A program made the translations under genes and the position numbers. A DNA stretch of 64,000 nt from Pseudomonas sp. BN417 (GTDB lineage Bacteria > Pseudomonadota > Gammaproteobacteria > Pseudomonadales > Pseudomonadaceae): NCBI RefSeq assembly GCF_029871205.1, contig NZ_SSOJ01000139.1:46384-110383 (forward strand), given 5' to 3'. Shown here in pieces: positions 25,509-33,344 of this stretch; within the stretch, counting starts at the first letter, position 1; each line of letters begins with the position of its first letter. The notes under the pieces were generated by a model. It saw only the letters and a list, made by a program, of their open reading frames with translations. It ran no database searches and was not told the origin of the DNA.

Positions 25509-28500
25509 ATGGACGACCGACAGTTTTCCCTACCCAACAAGTACCTGTTGCCGCTGCTGGTGGCCCTCGCCCTGATGCTCGTCCTCGGCGGCCTGGTGCT
25601 CTGGCAGTGGCTGGCTCTGGAAGCGCGCAACAGCAGCGAACACGAGCTGCGCTTCAAGATCGAGGCCGAGGAGATCGCCCAACGCGTCAACGCCCGCATG
25701 CACGCCTATGAAATGGTCCTGCGCGGCATGTCCGGCCTGATGGTCGGCAGCACCCTCGTTTCCGCCGAGGAGTGGGCGCGGGCCAGCGACCAGCTGCAGC
25801 TGCAGGATCGCTATCCGGGCATTCAGGCCCTGGCCTGGGCGCCCTACCTGAAGAAGGACGAACTCAACGAGTTCGTCGGCGAGATCTGGGACCAGGGCCG
25901 CCGCGACTTCCGCGTCTCCCCCCAGGGCCCGCGGGACGAATACATCCTGGTGCAGTACAGCAGCCCCCTGGACTGGCGCAACCGCCGCACCCTGGGCTTC
26001 GACATGCTCACCGAAGAGGTGCGCAGGCAGGCCCTGGATATGGCGCGGGATACGGGCGAGGCCAGCCTCACCGGGCCGATCAGGCTGCGGCAGGAAACCG
26101 AACAGGAAGTCCAGAGTGGCCTGCTGCTTTATATGCCGGTGTACCGCCCGGAGGCGCCCGTCACCACGACCGAGGAGCGCCGTGCTGCCCTGCTCGGCAT
26201 GGTTTGCGGCGCCTTCCGTGTGCACGACCTGATGGACGGCATCCTCGGCACGCAGAACACGCTCTACAGCATCGACCTCAAGGACCTCGGCAACCCCGGC
26301 GCCCCCCTGCTGGAGCCGACCGGCAGCACCCGCCAGCCACGTTTCCACCAGGTCGAGGAGATCAAGCTGTTCGGCCGCACCTGGGCCCTGGGCGTGGGCA
26401 GCACGGCGGAGTATGAAGCGATGCTGGGCAGCAGCCGGATCGCCTTCAGTCTCTGGACCGGCCTGGCTGCCGCGCTGCTGCTCTCGCTGCTGGTGGGCGG
26501 TTATCTCTATCACCGCGAGCGGCAATTGCAGCTCAGCCAGTTCGCCACCGCCGAACTCGCCGAGCGGGAAGAACGCTTCCGTCTGCTCTTGCAGCACCTG
26601 CCGGTGGCAACCCTGATCTGCGACGCCCAGGGGCGGATCGAAATGGCCAATGCCAGCGCGGGCGATCTGCTGGCCTGCGACGCCAATCACCTCCCGGGGC
26701 AGCGTCTGCAGCGTTTCGTGCCTAAAGTCGCCGGCCTCCATCCGGGCGAAGGTGACCAGGCCCCCACTCAGCTGACGGAGGTCGAGGCATTGCAGGAGGG
26801 CGGCGAGCGCATCCCGGTGGCGCTGACCCTGAGCAGCCTGAGGCATGGCGTGGGCCGGCGCTTCCTGATCAACCTGGTGGACCTGCAGGCGCGCAAGAGC
26901 GCAGAGGAGCGGTTCCGCCTGGTGGTCGAGGCTTCGCCCAACGCCGTCGTCCTGGTGGACACCAGTGGGCGGATCGCCATGGTCAACCGCCAGACCGAAC
27001 TCCTGTTCGGCTACGGCCGCGAGGAATTGCTCGAGTCTCCGGTGGAACTGCTCCTGCCCGACGCCCTGCGCGACGCTCATGTGGCGCTGCGCGAAGCTTT
27101 CCAGCGCAAGCCCGAGCAGCGGCGCATGGGCAGCAACCGCGAGCTTTTTGGCCAGCACCGCGACGGCCGCATGATTCCGCTGGAGGTGGGGCTGTCGCCG
27201 ATCCGCGCCGGTCGCGAAATGCTGGTGCAGGCGGTGATCATCGACATCAGCGAGCGCAAGGCGGCCGAGCAGCGCCTGCGTGACCAGGCCGAGCAGTTGA
27301 TGTTGGCCAACCGCTACAAATCCGAGTTCCTCGCCAACATGTCCCATGAGCTGCGCACGCCGCTGAACAGCATCCTCATCCTCAGCGACCAGCTGCGGCA
27401 GAACATGGTCGGCAACCTCACCGAGAAGCAGACCCGCCACGCCGATATCATCCACCGCGCCGGCAGCGACCTCTTGCAGCTGATCAACGATGTGCTCGAC
27501 CTGGCCAAGGTCGAGGCCGGGCGCATGCAGCTCAAGCTGGAACCGCTGAATGTCCAGGACATGCTCGCCGAGCTGGACGGCAGCCTGCGACCCATGGCCG
27601 AGATCAAGGGCCTGCGCCTGATCACTCAGGTCCAGGCCGGCGTGCCCCGGGTTATCCACAGTGACCGGGTGCGCCTGCACCAGATACTGCGCAACCTGCT
27701 GTCCAACGCACTGAAGTTCACCGAGCAGGGCGAGGTGGAGATCTCGGTCGAACTGGACCCGACGGCAGCCACCGATGAGCGCGAGGCGCTGCGCTTCGCC
27801 GTCCGCGATACCGGCATCGGCATCCCCGAAGACCAGCACGAGCGCATTTTCCAGGCCTTCCAGCAGATAGACGGCTCCACCAGCCGGCGCTTCGGTGGCA
27901 CCGGACTGGGGCTGGCCATCACCCGCCAACTGGTACTCGCCCTGGATGGTGACATCAGCCTGGAGAGCGTGCCTGGGCGTGGTTCGCGCTTCATAGTCCG
28001 GTTGCCGGTGGCGGTGGCCGCCACCCAGCCGAAGGACGAAGAGGAACCGGCACAACCGCTGCGCAGCGGCCAGGGGCCTGCGGTGCTGATAGTCGAGGAC
28101 GACGTCAACTTCGCCTCGGTGATAGCGGAGGAGGCCCAGGCCCATGGCTTTTCCAGCGTCCACTGCCGCAGTGGCAAGCAGGCGATCGGCCTGCTTCAGC
28201 ACGAGCGTTTCGCCGCGGTCATCCTCGACATCCTGCTGCCCGATGCCAGCGGCTGGCAGATCTACCGCCGCCTGCGCAGCCAGGCGAACCACCGCGCCAC
28301 CCCGGTAAACATCATTTCTTGCGTGCCGCAGCCCCAGGACTGGAACGAGAGCGACACCCGCTACCTGGTCAAGCCGATCGCCCGCGAGGACCTGGAGCAG
28401 GTGTTCCAGGACCTGGAAGGCGGCAGCCTGCAAGTGGAGCGCAGCCTGCTGCTGGTGGAGGACGTCGACGTGGAGCGCGAGCATTATCGCGAGCATCTGG

Positions 28501-29249
28501 AGCAGCTCGGCTTCAAGGTGGTGGCCAGCGCCAGCGGCGAGGGCGCCCGCAAGGCTTACGCTGAGAAGGATTTCTCCGCACTGGTGATCGACCTCGATCT
28601 CCCCGACCAGGACGGTTTCGAGCTGCTCGACAACCTCGACCGCGAACGCTCCCTGGATGGTTCGCGGGTGGTGATCAACACCGGCGTCGACGTCAATCAG
28701 CAGAACCTGCAGCGCCTGCGCCGCTACTCGGCGGTGGTGGTGCGCAAGGAGGGCGAGGACCTGGGCAACCTCAGCTCGGCGGTCCAGGGATTCCTCGCCA
28801 GCGTGCGCCAGCCGCAGACCCTGCCGGACAACGCCAGGGTGATGGACCCGCTGGAAGGCAGCCGAGTGCTGCTGGTGGACGACGATGTGCGCAATATCTA
28901 CGCCCTCAGCGCCCTGCTCGACGAGGTGGGCCTGAAGGTCACTGCCGCCGGCGACGGCCTGGAAGCCATAGCCTGCTTCCAGCGCGAGCCATTCGACCTG
29001 ATCCTGATGGACATAGCGATGCCCAATATGGACGGCTACACCGCCACCCGCGTACTCAAGCAGGAACACGGCTGCGGCATCCCGGTGATCGCCCTGACCG
29101 CCCACGCCATGAAAGGTGACCGCGAAAAATGCATCACCGCCGGCGCCGACGACTACCTGGCCAAGCCGGTGAGTCGCCAGGAGCTGCTGGACATGCTCTA
29201 CCGCTGGCTGGAAAAACCTGGAGGTCGCCATGGCGCGCCTGCAGCCTAA
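25509..29249 (+). CDS. CHASE-PAS-PAS hybrid histidine kinase with three receiver domains
   Basis: A 1246-residue inner-membrane kinase. Membrane segments near 13-37 and 305-330 enclose a CHASE-type periplasmic sensor. Two PAS domains follow (about 350-580), then the dimerisation domain with phospho-acceptor His near 613 (NMSHELRTPLNS) and an ATPase domain (GGTGLGLAITRQ near 796). Three receivers come last: Asp in VILDILLPD (about 906), VIDLDLPDQDG (about 1027) and LMDIAMPNMDG (about 1167). ATG at 25509 follows CAGGAG. It overlaps the next gene by 20 bp, so the two are likely translated together and signal through c-di-GMP. Confidence 0.92.
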   Translation: MDDRQFSLPNKYLLPLLVALALMLVLGGLVLWQWLALEARNSSEHELRFKIEAEEIAQRVNARMHAYEMVLRGMSGLMVGSTLVSAEEWARASDQLQLQDRYPGIQALAWAPYLKKDELNEFVGEIWDQGRRDFRVSPQGPRDEYILVQYSSPLDWRNRRTLGFDMLTEEVRRQALDMARDTGEASLTGPIRLRQETEQEVQSGLLLYMPVYRPEAPVTTTEERRAALLGMVCGAFRVHDLMDGILGTQNTLYSIDLKDLGNPGAPLLEPTGSTRQPRFHQVEEIKLFGRTWALGVGSTAEYEAMLGSSRIAFSLWTGLAAALLLSLLVGGYLYHRERQLQLSQFATAELAEREERFRLLLQHLPVATLICDAQGRIEMANASAGDLLACDANHLPGQRLQRFVPKVAGLHPGEGDQAPTQLTEVEALQEGGERIPVALTLSSLRHGVGRRFLINLVDLQARKSAEERFRLVVEASPNAVVLVDTSGRIAMVNRQTELLFGYGREELLESPVELLLPDALRDAHVALREAFQRKPEQRRMGSNRELFGQHRDGRMIPLEVGLSPIRAGREMLVQAVIIDISERKAAEQRLRDQAEQLMLANRYKSEFLANMSHELRTPLNSILILSDQLRQNMVGNLTEKQTRHADIIHRAGSDLLQLINDVLDLAKVEAGRMQLKLEPLNVQDMLAELDGSLRPMAEIKGLRLITQVQAGVPRVIHSDRVRLHQILRNLLSNALKFTEQGEVEISVELDPTAATDEREALRFAVRDTGIGIPEDQHERIFQAFQQIDGSTSRRFGGTGLGLAITRQLVLALDGDISLESVPGRGSRFIVRLPVAVAATQPKDEEEPAQPLRSGQGPAVLIVEDDVNFASVIAEEAQAHGFSSVHCRSGKQAIGLLQHERFAAVILDILLPDASGWQIYRRLRSQANHRATPVNIISCVPQPQDWNESDTRYLVKPIAREDLEQVFQDLEGGSLQVERSLLLVEDVDVEREHYREHLEQLGFKVVASASGEGARKAYAEKDFSALVIDLDLPDQDGFELLDNLDRERSLDGSRVVINTGVDVNQQNLQRLRRYSAVVVRKEGEDLGNLSSAVQGFLASVRQPQTLPDNARVMDPLEGSRVLLVDDDVRNIYALSALLDEVGLKVTAAGDGLEAIACFQREPFDLILMDIAMPNMDGYTATRVLKQEHGCGIPVIALTAHAMKGDREKCITAGADDYLAKPVSRQELLDMLYRWLEKPGGRHGAPAA

Positions 29250-31395
29250 GGAGGCCCCTGCGGCCAACATCCTGCTGGTGGTGGACGACCGCCAGGAAAA
29301 CCTTGCCGCGATGGAGGCGTTGCTGGACGACGGCGAATGGCAGGTACGCACCGTGGATTCCGGTGAGGCCGCGCTGAAATGCCTGCTGGAGGAAGAAGTC
29401 GGTCTGGTCCTGCTGGACGTGCAGATGCCGCGCATGGACGGCTTCGAAGTCGCCCGACTGATGCGCAGCAGCCCGCTGACCCGCTACACGCCGATCATCT
29501 TCATCTCCGCCATCGCCCACACCCAGGACGCCGTGCTGCAGGGCTACTCCTCCGGCGCAGTGGACTTCATCCTCAAGCCCTTCGATCCCCAGGTGCTGCG
29601 GCACAAGATCCAGGCGCTGCTGGCCCACGAACGCAATCGCCGCGACCTTCTGCTGCTCAGCCAGCAGCTGGACAGCGCCCGCGCCTTCAATGCGTCGGTT
29701 CTTGAGAACGCTGCTGAAGGAATACTGGTCGTCGGCGAGGACGGCATCATCAGCTTCGCCAATCCGGCCATGGCGCAGATGCTCCAAGGCACGGTGGAAG
29801 ACCTGGAAGGCCAGCCGTTGCTGAAGCTGATAGGCCACCCGGAGATGGAAGGTGACTGGCGCGATTCGGATTTCTTCCGCCACTGGAAGCGCAACGAGAC
29901 CTACCGCCTGCACGATGCCAGCCTCAAGACCCTGGTCGGCGAATGCCTGCCGGTGGCGCTCTCGTCCTCGCCGCTGCCGCGCCTGCAGCGCTCGATGGTG
30001 GTGATCGCCCTGGACATGTCGGTGGTGCGCCAGCTGCATGCCCAGCTGGAGTCCCAGGCCATTACCGACGCCTTGACCGGACTGCTCAACCGCCGCGGTT
30101 TCCACAAGGCGCTGGAGTCTTCCCTGGCGCGCGTCGAGCGCAACGGCAAGCGCATGGCGGTGCTCTACCTGGACCTGGACGGTTTCAAGCTGATCAACGA
30201 CTCCCTCGGCCACGATGCCGGCGACCGCATCCTGCGGCGGGTGGCCGAGCAATTGAAGAGCTGCCTGCGCCCGTACGACATCCTCGCGCGCATGGGCGGC
30301 GACGAGTTCACCGCGTTGCTCGATACCCTGGACCACCCCGAGGACGCCGCGCGAGTGGCGGAGAAGCTGATCGAACTGATCTCGGTGCGCCACCGCATCG
30401 AAGGCATAGACGTCACCCTCGGCGCCAGCGTCGGTATCGCCTGCTTCCCGGAATGCGGGCAGAGCGTCGACGGCCTGTTGCGCGCCGCGGATATCGCCAT
30501 GTACGAGGCCAAGCGCGCCGGCCGCCAGCAGTACCGCTTCTACTCGCCGGAGATGAACGGGCGGGCCCGCTCCCGGCTGATGCTGGAGGAAAGCCTGCGC
30601 AACGCCATCGAGCAGAAGGACTTCCACCTGGTCTACCAGCCGCAGATCCACATCGAGACCGGTCGCCTTCGCGGTTTCGAGGCCCTCCTGCGCTGGGAAC
30701 ACCGGGTCGCCGGCACGGTGGCGCCCAATGTGTTCATCCCGCTGCTGGAGGAAACCCGGCTGATCAACCGACTGGGCGGCTGGGTCCTGCGCGAGGGGGC
30801 GAACCAGTGCAGCGCCTGGGGACCGGGCTTCGGCGATGGCCTGATCGTCAGCCTCAACGTCAGCCCGGTGCAGTTCGGCATGCCGCAGCTGGTGGACGAC
30901 CTGCGGCGCGTGCTGGGCGAGTTCAGCCTGCGACCCGCGCAGCTGGAGGTGGAGGTCACGGAAAGCGCGCTGATGCAGGACCTCGAGCTGACCCGCGAAC
31001 AGTTGCGGCAGTTACGCGCCCTGGGGGTGCGGATCGCCATCGACGATTTCGGCACCGGTTACTCGTCCCTGGCCTACCTGCGACATTTCGAGCTGGACAC
31101 CCTGAAGATCGACCGCCTGTTCATCTCCAACATGCTGGAGTCGCGGCGCGACGCCGCGGTGGTCAGCACCATCATCGACCTCAGCCGTCACCTTGGCCTG
31201 GAAGTCATCGCCGAAGGGGTGGAGACCATGGCCCAGCGCGACTGGCTGCGGGAACATGGCTGCACCTTCATGCAGGGTTTCCTGGTGGCACCGGGCCTGC
31301 CGGTGGCCAAGGCCGAGGCGCTGCCGCGGGTGGTGGACTGGAATGCCTTGCGGGAGGCTGCTGCCGATACCCTCTCCACCAGCCCCGCTCCCTGA
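29230..31395 (+). CDS. Response regulator with PAS, GGDEF and EAL domains
   Basis: A 721-residue cytoplasmic c-di-GMP enzyme. A receiver (LLDVQMPRMDGF, about 65) is followed by a PAS domain (about 150-270), a cyclase domain with intact GGDEF near 356 (ARMGGDEFTALLD), and a phosphodiesterase domain with EALLRWEH near 484, ESALM, IDDFGTGYSSLAYLRHFELD and EGVE all present. Both activities could be functional. It starts 20 bp inside the hybrid kinase gene, which strongly suggests that kinase is its partner. A REP-like palindrome follows the stop. Confidence 0.93.
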   Translation: MARLQPKEAPAANILLVVDDRQENLAAMEALLDDGEWQVRTVDSGEAALKCLLEEEVGLVLLDVQMPRMDGFEVARLMRSSPLTRYTPIIFISAIAHTQDAVLQGYSSGAVDFILKPFDPQVLRHKIQALLAHERNRRDLLLLSQQLDSARAFNASVLENAAEGILVVGEDGIISFANPAMAQMLQGTVEDLEGQPLLKLIGHPEMEGDWRDSDFFRHWKRNETYRLHDASLKTLVGECLPVALSSSPLPRLQRSMVVIALDMSVVRQLHAQLESQAITDALTGLLNRRGFHKALESSLARVERNGKRMAVLYLDLDGFKLINDSLGHDAGDRILRRVAEQLKSCLRPYDILARMGGDEFTALLDTLDHPEDAARVAEKLIELISVRHRIEGIDVTLGASVGIACFPECGQSVDGLLRAADIAMYEAKRAGRQQYRFYSPEMNGRARSRLMLEESLRNAIEQKDFHLVYQPQIHIETGRLRGFEALLRWEHRVAGTVAPNVFIPLLEETRLINRLGGWVLREGANQCSAWGPGFGDGLIVSLNVSPVQFGMPQLVDDLRRVLGEFSLRPAQLEVEVTESALMQDLELTREQLRQLRALGVRIAIDDFGTGYSSLAYLRHFELDTLKIDRLFISNMLESRRDAAVVSTIIDLSRHLGLEVIAEGVETMAQRDWLREHGCTFMQGFLVAPGLPVAKAEALPRVVDWNALREAAADTLSTSPAP

Positions 31396-31686
31396 AGAGG
31401 AAGCGGCACGCCCGGATACGGGGCTGCCGCCTGTGGGGGCGATTTCAATGGCTCTGCTCCCTCTTGTGGGAGCCAGCTTGCTGGCGAAGAGGGGGTATTT
31501 CGCGAGCAAGCTCGCTCCTACGGGGCTCCAGGCTCGTCGATTGATACCTGGCCAACGCAGACACCGCCATTTCAATTACCAGGCAGACGCACTTCAGCAC
31601 CACGCATACCCCAGCCACCAGGCCTACACTTCACCTGTCGGGGCATTCAGGATCGCGCCCCCGGCATACCGCGATAAGGAGGCTCC
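31396..31686. other. Non-coding gap with REP-like repeat
   Basis: No convincing gene is seen. It contains a GGCGATTTCAATGGCTC motif (reverse of the 66-83 motif) and the palindrome at 31466-31521. A ribosome-binding site (AGGAGG at about 31678) precedes the EthD gene. Confidence 0.5.
31466..31521. repeat. Hybrid REP-like palindrome
   Basis: The left half (GTGGGAGCCAGCTTGCTGGC) resembles the family at 37985, while the right half (CGAGCAAGCTCGCTCCTAC) matches the family at 57807. This looks like a composite of two related repeat types. Confidence 0.65.
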
Positions 31687-32001
31687 ATGTACTGCTTCGT
31701 TGTGGCGTACCCCAATGCACCGGGCGCCAAGTTCGATTTCACCTACTACTGCGAGGAACACATCCCACTCCTGACTCGCCTGATCGGCGAAAACCTGGTG
31801 AAGGTCGAAGTGCGCAAGGGTCTGGCCTCAGTCGATGGCGCCGTAGCGCCGTTCATCTGCATGGCCAACATCTGGGTACTGTCTGTGGAGGAACTGCGCA
31901 GCACGCTGGACCTGAACGGCGACGAGATAAGCGCCGATATCCCCAACTACACCAACCTGGCGCCCCTGCTCCAGGTGGACGAGGTGTTACAGACGGCATA
32001 G
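31687..32001 (+). CDS. EthD-domain protein
   Basis: A 104-residue protein of the dimeric alpha/beta-barrel class, matching EthD (YPNAPGAKFDFTYYCEEHIP near residue 8, with the typical FDxxYY..HxP pattern). EthD-like proteins include small helpers of oxidative degradation pathways and uncharacterised stand-alone members. Start ATG at 31687 has AGGAGG upstream. It stands alone, closed by a strong terminator. Confidence 0.82.
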   Translation: MYCFVVAYPNAPGAKFDFTYYCEEHIPLLTRLIGENLVKVEVRKGLASVDGAVAPFICMANIWVLSVEELRSTLDLNGDEISADIPNYTNLAPLLQVDEVLQTA

Positions 32002-32012
32002 AGAACCCAATG

Positions 32013-32040
32013 AAAAGCCCGCCGATTGGCGGGCTTTTTC
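32013..32040. terminator. Bidirectional terminator
   Basis: AAAAGCCCGCC, loop, GGCGGGCTTTTT between the EthD gene and the convergent acyltransferase gene. Confidence 0.92.
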
Positions 32041-32053
32041 GTTTCCTGGCGAT

Positions 32054-32959
32054 TCAGGCCGGCGGGAACCGCTGGTGCAGGTGCTCCAGGCTGGCGTCCT
32101 TGGCTTCCCACAGGCGGTTCACCCACTGCTGAAAGGCCAGCCGGTACTGTTCGTCCTGGTCGTAGCTCTTGCCGATGAATTCCTGGGGAATTTCCAGCGT
32201 TTCGATACGCACCACCACCTGGCGCAGCTTGCCGGTCAACAGGGTCCAGAAGTTCGGGCTGCCGTCCGGGTAGTGGATGGTGACGTTGATCAGGGCATGC
32301 AGTTGCTCGCCCATGGCGTCCAGTACAAAGGCGATGCCGCCAGCCTTGGCCTTGAGCAAGTACTTGAAGGGCGAGCCCTGCTGGTCGTGCTTGGCGCGGG
32401 TGAAGCGGGTGCCTTCGAGGAAGTTGAAGACGCCCACCGGGTTTTCGCGGAATTTGGCACAGGTGCGGCGCGTGGTTTCCAGGTCCTTGCCCTGCTTCTC
32501 CGGGTGCTTGGCCAGGTAGGCCTTGGAGTAGCGCTTCATGAAGGGGAAATCCAGCGCCCACCAGCACAGGCCGATCACCGGAACCCAGATCAGCTCCTGC
32601 TTGAGGAAGAAGCGCAGCAGGCGGATACGGCGATTGAACAGGTGCTGCAGCACCAGGATGTCGACCCAGCTCTGGTGGTTGCTGGTGACCAGGTAGCTGC
32701 GCTGGTAATCCAGCCCGGCCAGGCCGTCCACGTCCCAGTGGGTGTCGCGCACCAGGCGCATCCATAGTTTGTTGCAGCTGATCCAGGCCTCGGCGATGAA
32801 GCTGGCGGCCCAGTTCAGTGCGCGCCTGGTGGCGCGGAAGGGCAGCAGCAACTTCAAGAGGGTGACGGCGAACAGCGGAATGCAGCACAACAGGGTGTTG
32901 AGGGTCAGCAGCAGCGCCGCCAGCACGCCCCGCAGGGGGGAGGGGATAAAACTCAGCAT
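32054..32959 (-). CDS. YihG-family acyltransferase (PlsC superfamily)
   Basis: A 301-residue inner-membrane acyltransferase. The catalytic HX4D motif is SNHQSWVDI near residue 93, and motif III is NFLEGTRFT near 165. Long blocks such as FLKQELIWVPVIGLCWWALD and PFMKRYSKAYLAKHPEKQGK match my memory of E. coli YihG, a lysophospholipid acyltransferase. A hydrophobic N-terminus lies at residues 5-40. ATG at 32959 is preferred to a GTG at 32977, because GAGG lies upstream of the ATG and nothing lies upstream of the GTG. Confidence 0.88.
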   Translation of the reverse strand: MLSFIPSPLRGVLAALLLTLNTLLCCIPLFAVTLLKLLLPFRATRRALNWAASFIAEAWISCNKLWMRLVRDTHWDVDGLAGLDYQRSYLVTSNHQSWVDILVLQHLFNRRIRLLRFFLKQELIWVPVIGLCWWALDFPFMKRYSKAYLAKHPEKQGKDLETTRRTCAKFRENPVGVFNFLEGTRFTRAKHDQQGSPFKYLLKAKAGGIAFVLDAMGEQLHALINVTIHYPDGSPNFWTLLTGKLRQVVVRIETLEIPQEFIGKSYDQDEQYRLAFQQWVNRLWEAKDASLEHLHQRFPPA

Positions 32960-32977
32960 GAAGGGATGCAGCCTCAC

Positions 32978-33344
32978 CGTGGGGTGGTCATGGCCACCTC
33001 GTTATGGTCGGGCCCGCAGCATTCCGTGGCTGCGGGCAGAATGGTGGCCAAGGTTAACGGTTGTTCACTGGACTGCAAGCGCGAAGGGTGACCGGGTGGT
33101 CGAGGCGGCTCCGGGAGCAGGGACTGGGGCTCTGTTGTGAGGGCGAATTCATTCGCTAAGCAGGCCGCAGGCCTGCCCTTGGGATTCACAGGGGCTGCTG
33201 CGCAGCCCTTAGTGGATTCGTAGGTTGGGCCGGGCGGCGTTCCGCTGAGCGCAGCGAAGCCCAACGATGTCCGGCTCAACTCCGCTGTTGGGCTTCGCGT
33301 AGCTCAGCCGCAACCTACGGGGGCGGTGCCAGGCCTGGTTTCCC
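32978..33344. other. Repeat-rich intergenic region
   Basis: No coding region is supported in this gap of about 370 bp. It holds the GGGCGAATTCATTCGCTAAG motif (33141-33160), also found at 56349-56368, and the large GTAGGTTG palindrome at 33220-33318. Confidence 0.6.
33220..33318. repeat. GTAGGTTGGGC-family extragenic palindrome (99 bp)
   Basis: GTAGGTTGGGC at the left end and GCCGCAACCTAC at the right end bound an imperfect palindrome containing GCGAAGCCCAACG and its inverse. Related copies are at 44344 and 57296. Confidence 0.75.

Noticed and set aside
25530-29435. Very long open frame (about 1300 codons) antisense to the hybrid kinase
   Set aside because: It mirrors the GC-rich third-position pattern of the kinase gene, has no recognisable domain and runs across two genes' coding strands. 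Typical antisense artefact of high-GC DNA.
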